A DNA stretch of 64,000 bases, taken from Nematostella vectensis (taxonomy: Eukaryota; Cnidaria; Anthozoa; Actiniaria; Edwardsiidae). The position numbers and the translations under genes are program-made. Numbering within the stretch: position 1 is the first letter of the stretch; every line of letters begins with the position of its first letter. Of the stretch, positions 36,601 to 46,526 are shown in pieces. The notes below the pieces were generated by a model, which had not been told where the DNA came from, did not search any database, and saw only the letters and a list, made by a program, of their open reading frames with translations. The DNA lies in the NCBI RefSeq assembly GCF_932526225.1, contig NC_064042.1:7991540-8055539 (forward strand), given 5' to 3'.

Positions 36601-39600
36601 CAAAAGTTTGGTTGTTCTGAGCAAGGCTGTGCTTTGGCTGTGCTATGTTTATGTTGTACTCCTTTCAGTAGCAATTAAAAGTTGTGTATTTGTTTTGGAC
36701 TCTGTTTATGGGTTAACCGCCAAGGCAATGTAATAAATAGAAGTATTGTATTGAAATTTAAGTTTTTTAAGTCACTTTATTTAGAAATAGATTCGCTGTC
36801 AACCCTTAATTATGCTTTAAGAATTGGAAGTGCTTTCTTTTGCTTTCCCTTTGTCCATTACCACAATTCCGTGGGGTTGATTTCAGGGACTCCTTGGTAT
36901 CGTTTTGGGTCCCAGGATCAGTTGGGGTACTTTTGGGGATCATTTCGGGTCCTGGGATCGTTTCGGGTCCTGGGATAATTTCGGGTCCTGTACAAAACTA
37001 GCTCTTTTTATATTGGTGTTATTATAATAAATAAATTATAATGTGCATTTTATACTGAATAATTCCCTATTATGCCTTGATAGGGTAATTATGCTCTTTT
37101 GCATTGGTACATTATTATGAAAATTATGTGTTTAATCCCAAACTATGCAGATTATGTGCTGAGAGGGAAATTCTGTGTTCTTGCATTTGCACATAATTTC
37201 AGGAGGCGTGCATAGAGCTAGACAACTAGACCCCCCAAATACCATCCATTTTATGGAGAATTGGTTCCTCTCTTTTTATTACACTTTCCTAAGAGGCTGT
37301 TTTGTTGGAGACAAAACATGGCCTTCGATGCCCATGGATATTTTGCTTGTCTGGAGTTTATGTTTATGTCTTGTCTGATGTTCCTGGTCATTAAATTTCA
37401 GTATTTGCCCATGTGCTGGCTGCATTCAGGTACAGTAACAAGTCCAGTCTTGCAAACTATGATCCCTTTGAATATAGTTTCTTCTTGAGACACTGTACTG
37501 CCATCTCAAAGGCACTAATTTTGAATTTTGAGTTGTATGTATCTTAAAACCAGGGCCATAGTAGGCTTAGAAATATTGGGGGGGAGCACGATACAGAAAC
37601 ATTAAGAAAATATTGTGGGGCACAGCCACGCCCCTACTGGTCCTTTTCTTATATTTTTTTTAAAAATCGGGACGGGGAGGGGCATATGCACATACATTGA
37701 GTAAAGGTGAATTTGCTTTTTTTAATCCTGTTCTCAGATATGGAAGAGAAGATCTAGATGTCCTTGGTCTCACCTTCCGAAAGGATCTTTTCCTGGTGAG
37801 GTTTTTCAGTCTTTCTGACGGTCTGTCTTTGCAACTATCAGTGCATCCATCTTTCTTCCTCTATCTTATAAGATATTTGATCTTAATCCAAGGCTACTGT
37901 CCAAGTTTACCCACCAAAAACGGATGATCAGAAAGCTCTGACAAGATTACAGGAAAGACTACTAAAAAAACTTGGCTCCAATGCATACCCTTTCAAATTT
38001 GAGGTGAGTATTTTCTTACTCAGTTTCACAGTTATGTACCATGTATAGGCAATGTCACTTTTCAGCACTCCATTTCCCAGATGGCCCTATATATGTGTGG
38101 AAAAAAGTTGAGCTTAGTTTAACATGGAATGCTGAATACTTGCAATGTCCACAATTTTAATGAAGTTGCTTATTAGAGTCTGAATAAGAGTTCAGATCAT
38201 GATTAAAGAGCCTTTGTCTGACACACCTCCAAATAACCACCTAAAATAAAAATCCTAAAATCTAACACATTATTTACCAAATAAAAACATAACAAAGCTT
38301 TCCCAAATCAGCCAATGGAAATTGATACTTTCTTACACTTTGTTCCTTGTGAGACAAAATGGTAGCTGACCGAGGATCTTTGTTAGGAATTTTAAGTCAC
38401 AGTCACATTACGCTACAAGAGTGGTCGCTAAAAGAGCTTTGGATAAATTTAAATCCTTGATTAATCATATTTTGTATGTTTTAGTTGCCACCAGGATCTC
38501 CTTCCTCAGTGACTCTTCAGCCTGCACCCGGTGATACTGGCAAGGTGCATATCTTAACAGTTCTAGATAATAGTCCAATAATATTATCCCTTGAAGTCCA
38601 TAGATCAGGCTTGCATGACCATTTGTTTTGTTCAACACTCTTATCATTTAAAAAAAAAATAAAAATTTTCCTGTAATTATTTGATACTTTAAAAATAGAA
38701 GTGTTTTAGTTGCAGGATGGATTGAAACTTACTGTGATACTAGCAAACTCATTTTACTACTTAGATGCACATCTTATTTACTTAAGGTCTCATAGCTTTC
38801 AAAAAACATAAGGCCAGTTGGAGCCAGTAGGATCGACTGGCTCTATTGAAATAGGCTATTTAGAATAACTTTCTTTATTTTCATTATGATTTGTCTTACT
38901 ATTTTTACATTGTTATCTTATCAAAGTAATTTTTCACAGCCCTGTGGAGTGGACTATGAACTTAAAACTTACGTTGCTGAATCATTAGAAGAAAAAACAC
39001 ACAAAAGGTCAGTCTACTTTACCATTGCCTGGGAATGTGGGAGTGTAATGTGAATAGAGTAAAGCAGCTCAAAGTCTTAACCTTTTGAGGCAACTTGTAC
39101 CCCTACCACTCCTTGGAGGCAACTTGTACCCTTTACCCCTCTTGGAGGCAACTTGTACCCCTACCACCCTCTTGGAGGCAACTTGTACCCCTGCCCCCCT
39201 CTTGGAGGCAGCTTGTACCCCTAGCACCCTCTTGGAGGCAACTTGTACCCCTACCCCCTTTAAGGAGGCAACTTGTACCCCTACCCCCCTCTTGGAGGCA
39301 ACTTGTACCCCTACCCCCCTCTTGGAGGCAACTTGTACCCCTACCCCCCTCTTGGAGGCAACTTGTACTCTTACCCCCCTCTTGGAGGCAATTTGTACCC
39401 CTACCCCCCTCTAGGAGGCAACTTGTACCCCTACCCCCCTCTTGGAGGCAACTTGTACCCCCACCCCCTTTATGGAGGCAACTTGTACCCCTACCACCCT
39501 CTTGGAAGCAACTTGTACCCTTACCCCCCTCTTGGAGGCAGCTTGTACCCCTACCCCCCTCTTGGAGGCAGCTTGTACCCCTACCACCCTCTTGGAGGCA

Positions 39601-42600
39601 GCTTGTACCCCTACCACCCTCTTGGAGGCAACTTGTACCCCTACCCCCCTCTTGGAGGCAATTTGTACCCCTACCCCCCTCTTGGAGGCAACTTGTACCC
39701 CTACCCCCCTCTTGGAGGCAACTTGTACCCCTACCCCCCTCTTGGAGGCAACTTGTACACCTACCACTCCTTGGAGGCAACTTGTACCCCTACCACCCTC
39801 TTGGAAGCAACTTGTACCCTTACCCCCCTCTTGGAGGCAGCTTGTACCCCTACCACCCTCTTGGAGGCAATTTGTACCCCTACCCCCCTCTTGGAGGCAA
39901 CTTGTACCCTTACCCCCCTCTTGGAGGCAACTTGTAGCCCTACCCCCTTTATGGAGGCAACTTGTACCCCTACCCCCCTCTTGGAGGCAACTTGTACCCC
40001 TACCCCCCTCTTGGAGGCAACTTGTACCCCTACCCCCCTCTTGGAGGCAACTTGTACCCTTACCCCCCTCTTGGAGGCAATTTGTACCCCTACCCCCCTC
40101 TTGGAGGCAACTTGTACCCCTACCCCCCTCTTGGAGGCAACTTGTACCCCTACCCCCTTTATGGAGGCAACTTGTACCCCTACCCCCCTCTTGGAGCAGC
40201 TTGTACCCCTACCCCCCTCTTGGAGGCAATTTGTACCCCTACCCCCCTCTTGGAGGCAGCTTGTACCCCTACCACCCTCTTGGAGGCAGCTTGTACCCCT
40301 ACCACCCTCTTAGAGGCAACTTTTACCCCTACCACCCTCTTGGAGGCAACTTGTACCCCTACCCCCCTCTTGGAGGCAGCTTGTACCCCTAGCACCCTCT
40401 TGGAGGCAACTTGTACCCCTACCACCCTCTTGGAGGCAGCTTGTACCCCTAGCACCCTCTTGGAGGCAACTTGTACCCCTACCACCCTCTTGGAGGCAGC
40501 TTGTACCCCTACCCCCCTCTTGGAGGCAACTTGTACCCCTACCCCCCTCTTGGAGGCAGCTTGTACCCCTAGCACCCTCTTGGAGGCAACTTGTACCCCT
40601 ACCACCCTCTTGGAGGCAGCTTGTACCCCTAGCACCCTCTTGGAGGCAACTTGTACCCCTACCACCCTCTTGGATGCAGCTTGTACCCCTAGCACCCTCT
40701 TGGAGGCAACTTGTACCCCTACCACCCTCTTGGAGGCAACTTGTACCCCTACCCCCTTTATGGAGGCAACTTGTACCCCTACCCCCCTCTTGGAGGCAGC
40801 TTGTACCCCTACCCCCCTCTTGGAGGCAACTTGTACCCCTACCCCCCTCTTGGAGGCAACTTGTACCCCTACCCCCCTCTTGGAGGCAACTTGTACTCTT
40901 ACCCCCCTCTTGGAGGCAATTTGTACCCCTACCCCCCTCTAGGAGGCAACTTGTACCCCTACCCCCCTCTTGGAGGCAACTTGTACCCCCACCCCCTTTA
41001 TGGAGGCAACTTGTACCCCTACCCCCCTCTTGGAGGCAGCTTGTACCCCTACCCCCCTCTTGGAGGCAACTTGTACCCCTACCCCCCTCTTGGAGGCAGC
41101 TTGTACCCCTACCACCCTCTTGGAGGCAGCTTGTACCCCTACCACCCTCTTGGAGGCAACTTGTACCCCTACCCCCCTCTTGGAGGCAACTTGTACCCCT
41201 ACCACCCTCTTGGAGGCAACTTGTACCCCTACCACCCTCTTGGAGGCAGCTTGTACCCCTACCCCCCTCTTGGAGGCAACTTGTACCCCTACCCCCCTCT
41301 TGGAGGCAACTTGTACCCTTACCCCCTTCTTGGAAGCAATTTGAACCCAGCTTAGAAATGTCTTAGAAATTAACCCTGTTGTTTTATTTTCAGAGACACA
41401 GTTAGACTGGCAATTAGAAAGTTAACATATGCAACTGAGCAGCCTCAACCACAGGTACTCTGTCATTTTTTTATTTTCAATAAAGATAACATATCGAATT
41501 TTAATTTGCCTTGCAAAAGCCGGATGAAAAGGATTATTTTTGTAGAAAATGTGCACTAAGATAATAAAAAAAGTACAGAATGCAAGCAACAAAATCACTT
41601 TTTTTGTTTTGTTTTCAAAGTTATAGTAGCCGGCAAGCGACTCTCCAGTGAGTTTTTTCCCGAAATAACTGTTTTTAGAGTTTAGGGTTTCTGAGGAATT
41701 GTAAAAAGGAATCCCGAAACTCTGAAGGGTAATTTCCAAATAAACCCATTGGACAGCTGGTTAGCTGGATAGGTTGTAAAAAAAAATTGTAACTAAATGA
41801 TTTCAACAGTTGTTTCTGGAACACTATCAGAGCATTGACCATTTGGTATTGAAGAAGTTGTAATTGAACGATTTTGTTGGTTTGCAGCCGTTTTCTGAGG
41901 GAGAGAAAGATTTTATGATGAGCCAACACCCCCTACATGTAGAAGCCAGCTTAGACAAAGGGGTAAGCCACATCCCATGCCTCCACCACGCCCCCTCCCC
42001 CCATTCATCCACCTACACCCCTCATAATTCTCCACCCACACCCCTCATAATCCTCAACACACATCCCCATCTCTCCACCTCCCTCCATCCCCCTCCAATT
42101 CCTTCACTAGCACCCCTCTCAACCAGGCTTAGCCAAACTACAAACAAGCAAGTCACTGAGATGTTTCTTTTTTTTTTTCAGCTGTATTACCATGGAGAAA
42201 CTATAGCTGTTAATGTTATTATTTCTAATCGTTCATCAAGGAATTGTAAAAAAATTAAAATTACAGGTAAGTGCTGGTAGTAAAAGAGAGGCTGCTCAAG
42301 TATTCCGTGCTTTGATTTGCATAAACCTGCAACCACACTTCGTCCTAGGGATGCTTTTTTACCATTTCTTGGCCTGCAAAGCAAGCTTTATTGTGGAGTT
42401 TCAGAGTAAGACCGAAGATTAACATTGAAAATCTCGATCTTTGGTCTTTCACTTCTCTGAAACTCCACAGAAACTAAAGCTTTGCAGGCTACCTCTTCTA
42501 GACATTAAACGCCTGCACAAAGTTCACATTAGTCAGGTATTTAGCAGCCAACAATCTGTTTTACTACCTCCTTTAGCAAACATTGTGTTAATGACAATTA

Positions 42601-45600
42601 TGTTGATTCCCCTAGTTCGACAGTTCGCTGATATCTGCTTGTTCTCAACTGCTCAATATAAATGTCCAGTAGCGTCTTTGGAGTCGGAGTAAGTAACTGA
42701 TGATGTTCCGTAATGTTCAATTATACAACAACATCACAGCGAACTGCTCATCCCAGTTTATTATCAATCCTTATCATTTTCGGGGGCGGAAGATGAATCA
42801 TGAATTATGGCTGTAAAATGGTTGGGAATAATGAATTATTGGTTTCAAAACTAAATAAATAATGAACTATAAAGTTTTACCAAAGAATTAATTATATGAA
42901 TAAATCCGATTATGAATTATTGAGAAAAATGATGACATGAATAATGAATTATCGGAATAAAACAAGCAGGAACAATAAATTATGGCTGGTAAATAATTCA
43001 TCTTCCGCCCCCGATCATTTTATTATAAACCTTTATCTTATGTTTCCACCACTAATAAAGAACTGTAGCTTTAATGATTAATCCTGTTTTATTTTACATA
43101 CTTGACCTTTAACCCTTTACCCATCGGGCTTTGTGGGCACTCCAAAAGGTCACGTGCTTTGCACGGCCGAACGAAAGAGCACTGGATCGTAGAGCATGTC
43201 TATTATGTTTAAAAGTTCCAAGTTATAAGACCTGGAGTGGATCACCCCACAATGATCTAAAAAATGAGTCGTTTTGTTGCTTTTTTATGAATGATCAAAA
43301 TGAAAGCAAATCATGAACATTTGACTGGTTAAGATAAGAAAAATCCTCGTAGCCAGTGAAGGGCGCATAGTAAACGAACGAAGCTCGAGACTCTGCTACC
43401 AAGGGTAAGAAAAATTGAGTTGGTTGAAAAAAAAATTGAATGTGTGCCATAGAATAAATTAAAAAAAAATCATGCTCATGTGACGATAGTTGTTTTGACT
43501 TATAAAAGCTCTCATCTTGTCTATTTGATATATTGTTTACTGATAGCTCTCTTTTTCTCTTTTTCAGAGATGGCTTCCCGGTGCATCCAAGTGGCACATT
43601 GACCAAAGTTTATTGTCTTACGCCGCTCTTGGGCGAGAATAGGGTCAGTTTCAATAATCATTCTGTACATGTGAATCGTATAACCTCTGTTCCCAACGCT
43701 ACTTCTGCTACAAAAATCTGCTCTGATTTATTTCAAAATGTGTACACTAAATTGATCAATCAGATTATTTAGAATGGTTTCACCCGTGTGAATCACCTAG
43801 GTTAATGTTGCCAAAGTCTTGGACACTTGTTAATTTTGAGTGCATCTTTTTCACAGGATAAGCGAGGTCTGGCCCTTGATGGGAAACTGAAGCACGAGGA
43901 CACCAACCTGGCCTCCTCCACAATGTAAGCACTTGATAGATTCCTTAACAAAGCTCTGGTATGAACGTGGTGAGGCTGCTCCTTTCATCAATTTAAATTT
44001 GGACATTGACACCGGCTAAAAACTGAAGTGTATTGTGTTGAATAAAATGTAGGTTTCTAAGAGACGGAATTAAACAGAGATTTACGATAAGTCCGAAATT
44101 TTGACGCTTTGTTGTTGACTGTTTTTTCAATCTTAATCTCGCGCACTCGATCGGTAATCGCAACCAAAAATGGCAACGTACGGTTTCTAAATATAAAAAC
44201 AAGATACCATAATACTACCGATATGGTTTGGGTATAAATGTTGGTTTCCATAGGATCGTGTTCTTTAGCACACGATCGATTATATGGAAATTCACTCTGC
44301 AATAATACGATCAAATTAGTTACTGTTATGGTTCATTGATTTTGTGTGAAATGTAAACCCTGTGCAGGATTTCTTGTCATTTCTCTAATGTGAAGTCATT
44401 GTTTCGCAGACTTGACAGACCCGACATACCCGACATCCCGAAGGAGAACTTGGGTATCATAGTCCAGTACAAGGTCAAAGTTCGGATTATCGTGGCCTAT
44501 GGCGGGTAGGTATCGATTTTGTTTTGTGTTGTATTAATTCACAACCATAAGTTATACTGGTGCGGAAAGCACAGTGAGGCCCAAAATGAAGTGCCACCGT
44601 TTGTATGTGGATGGTCATTGCCAGAGGGTTTATTGTCCCTAATGGTTCTTTTAAGTGATGGGAACTCCGGTTAGTGTTCTTATCCGAGAAGACTTGAAAC
44701 ACAGGAGAAATCACTTCAACTCACTGTGACACGAACTCAAAGTCAAGGCATGAACTCGGAGAAATCCGCAGGCCGGAGCCAGGATTCGATCCTGGGCCAC
44801 AGCGGTGAGAGACCGACGCGCTAACACACTTGGCTACCTGTTCTTCCGAAATCGCCCTGTTTAGTTGTGTCGTGATATTTTACTCAATTTCCTTTAATAT
44901 TGGAAGATAAATTATGTGAAGAAATCTTGAAGCATCCATCTGAAAAGAAAGCTCTATAATTCATTTACCAAAATGTTATCGAGAATAGTCTCTCAAAAAC
45001 AGTCGATAGAAGTGGATGCTTTCATTCACTTGGAACATTAGCAAGATGGCAAAATAGTATGACATGTTGCTTGTCTAAGTCATTCTCATTTTTATATTGT
45101 TTGTTTGTTCGCAGTGATCTCACGTTAGAGCTACCATTCATGCTTTCCCATCCAAAACCCTGTGAAGACCCCACACCTCCCCCCACACCGGCAAAACAAC
45201 CAAGTCAGCCTCAAAGCAATCAAAGTAAGAAAGCACACACTTACACACCTACCCTTCACCTCCCCCACACCGGCAAAACAACCGAGTCAGCCTCAAGGCA
45301 ATAAAAGTAAGAAAGCATACACTTACACACCTACCCTTCACCTCCCCCACATCGGCAAAACAACCGAGTCAGCCTTAAGGCAATCAAAGTAAGAAAGCAC
45401 ACACTTACACACCTACCCTTCACCTCCCTCACACCGGCAAAACAACCGAGTCAGCCTTAAGGCAATAAAAGTAAGAAAGCACACACTTACACACCTACCC
45501 TTCACCTCCCCACCAGCAAAACAACCGAGTCAGCCTCAAGGCAATAAAAGTAAGAAAGCACACACTTACACACCTACCCTTCACCTCCCCCACACCGGCA

Positions 45601-46526
45601 AAACAACCGAGTCAGCCTCAAGGCAATAAAAGTAAGAAAGCACACACTTACACACCTACCCTTCACCTCCCCCACACCGGCAAAACAACCGAGTCAGCCT
45701 TAAGGCAATAAAAGTAAGAAAGCACACACTTACACACCTACCCTTCACCTCCCCCACACCGGCAAAACAACCGAGTCAGCCTTAAGGCAATAAAAGTAAG
45801 AAAGCACACACCCACCTATAGTAGCACATACTTATTTCCTTTAAAACCACGCTCTTGTTGGCAGTTATAATTGTGACAAATAGGCATATTTACACGAGTA
45901 CTTTGTGTCATGCCACACGATACAACCCCAAATTGCACTAGGCTGTGATGCGAAGAAAAAAAAAATAATCGCAAATTGCTCCAAATTATAACAAACATAA
46001 TTTTTTTGCAATGTTTTTAGCCTATTCTGCGATAATGATAGTTTTATAGTATCTTAGTAAGATATATTTGAAAGTTTTAACAGAAGTTTCGAGCGGTATT
46101 TTTTATGTCGCAATGTTACATAGCTAACCAATTGTTGCTTATATCCTTTAGCTGCGATTGCTTTACCTATTTTGTACTTTGCAGGTAACAACGAACAGGC
46201 TGCTGTGGATCATAACTTGATTGACTTCGATACCGAGTAAGTCCTGTTTTAAATTATTTTCTTTTTTTTTTTCAAATTAGCGCGATTTTTTTTTACATTT
46301 TATGATTTTTGTTTTTATTTTCTTTTTAATGTATGTGATTAAGTTAAAAGTTAAAAATTGACTCATGAACAAGACTCTTTCGATATGATACTACCGATTA
46401 ATTTTAGTTTCTGCCTTGTTATTTTTCAGCGGTCCTGAGCAAGACAACAATGATGACCTTATTTTTGAAGATTTCGCGCGTTTGCGTCTGAAGGGGAGTG
46501 ACCACACGGGTTCTGCGGATGCGTAA
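30667..46526 (+). CDS. Beta-arrestin (non-visual arrestin)
   Basis: Complete 19-exon gene, 436 residues: 30667-30719, 30962-30992, 35544-35604, 35691-35738, 37402-37429, 37738-37795, 37893-38003, 38485-38544, 38940-39007, 41394-41454, 41888-41962, 42182-42266, 42616-42688, 43568-43643, 43857-43924, 44410-44505, 45115-45224, 46185-46236, 46430-46526. Every phase agrees. Arrestins bind phosphorylated GPCRs, stop G-protein coupling and link receptors to clathrin-coated pits. Landmarks: GTRVFKKTSP and YLGKRDF (first strands), [18 protein letters not shown] (finger-loop region), [15 protein letters not shown] (phosphate-sensor Arg), [35 protein letters not shown] (lariat loop), the clathrin box LIDFD, and [11 protein letters not shown] matching the AP2-binding motif. 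The C-tail is Pro/Gln-rich before the clathrin box. Exon 5 is a 28-nt microexon. Both endocytic motifs mark it as beta-type rather than visual. Confidence 0.96.
34540..34790 (-). mobile_element. tRNA-like SINE copy in arrestin intron 2
   Basis: On the minus strand, CCTAGTGCGCTGGCCTCTCT resembles a tRNA A-box region. It is followed by a weak B-box, ATCCTGGCTCTGAGCTCC, and further on TTTTCGGTAAGAGACACTA, matching the core of the copies at 44.6-44.85 kb and 0.7-0.95 kb. Diverged; ends approximate. Confidence 0.55.
34889..34932. repeat. (GGTAAT)n hexanucleotide repeat
   Basis: About seven tandem copies in arrestin intron 2. The Asn-Gly run in one frame is an artefact. Confidence 0.9.
35811..36998. 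mobile_element. 1.2-kb foldback element filling arrestin intron 4
   Basis: AAAC at 35811-35814 and 36995-36998 flanks an element that begins TGTACAGGACCCGAAATGAT and ends with its near-complement (GGGTCCTGTACA). The inverted arms are about 130 bp and are themselves built of short direct units such as GGACCCGAAACGATCCCA. The roughly 900-bp interior shows no long frame or transposase, so it is non-autonomous. The 4-bp duplication is short enough to be chance. It makes up most of intron 4 (35739-37401). Confidence 0.75.
37552..37690 (-). mobile_element. GGGCCGTAGC-family copy in arrestin intron 5
   Basis: AGGGCCATAGTAGGC, then in reverse orientation relative to 57540-57697: GGGGGGGAGCACGATACAGA, AACATTAAGAAAATATTG, GGGGCACAGCCACGCCCCTA and a G-rich end. 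The right end is diffuse. Confidence 0.65.
39090..41345. repeat. 30-bp minisatellite, about 75 copies, in arrestin intron 9
   Basis: Unit GGAGGCAACTTGTACCCCTA plus CCCCCCTCTT, with variants in the C-run (CCCC, CACC, GCACC) and CAACTT/CAGCTT that recur in blocks. It fills most of the intron between exon 9 (ends 39007) and exon 10 (starts 41394). The 30-bp period keeps several frames open for 100-346 codons on both strands; these are not genes. Confidence 0.97.
42361..42499. mobile_element. Foldback MITE in arrestin intron 12
   Basis: GGCCTGCAAAGC at the left pairs with GCTTTGCAGGCT at the right, and TGTGGAGTTTCAGAG with CTCTGAAACTCCACA, leaving a small loop around 42420-42430. Element about 42370-42490. 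Flanking ACCATTTCT and ACCTCTTCT could be a degraded 9-bp duplication. The ends resemble the TAGCCTG element at 27834. Confidence 0.75.
42773..43021. mobile_element. hAT-like MITE with 8-bp target duplication, arrestin intron 13
   Basis: ATCATTTT at 42773-42780 and 43014-43021 flanks a 233-bp element with inverted ends CGGGGGCGGAAGATGAAT and ATTCATCTTCCGCCCCCG. The interior is AT-rich with repeated AATGAATTAT. An 8-bp duplication fits hAT-type mobilisation. Confidence 0.85.
44640..44848 (-). mobile_element. tRNA-derived SINE copy in arrestin intron 16
   Basis: On the minus strand GGTAGCCAAGTGTGTTAGCG is A-box-like and CCCAGGATCGAATCCTGG is a B-box in a TPsiC-like stem-loop, spaced as in a tRNA. 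Downstream is CTTCTCGGATAAGAACACTA, the shared SINE core. Not annotated as a tRNA gene because no intact cloverleaf with a 3' end is seen. Confidence 0.7.
45185..45805 (+). repeat. 82-bp array repeating the exon 17 end and its splice donor
   Basis: The last roughly 40 nt of arrestin exon 17 (from ACACCGGCAAAACAACC) plus its donor and the following intron start are repeated eight times. GTAAGA donors fall at 45225, 45307, 45389, 45471, 45550, 45632, 45714 and 45796, that is steps of 82 bp with one of 79. Most later copies read CAATAAAAGTAAG where the first reads CAATCAAAGTAAG. Translation continued past the first donor meets TAA at 45302-45304. Confidence 0.93.

Noticed and set aside
39085-41366. 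Open frames of 100-346 codons in the 30-bp array as a proline-rich protein
   Set aside because: They lie wholly inside an arrestin intron and exist on both strands because the unit length is a multiple of 3.
44780-44848. tRNA gene on the minus strand
   Set aside because: A- and B-box-like parts are present but the cloverleaf is not intact and the sequence continues into a SINE body.
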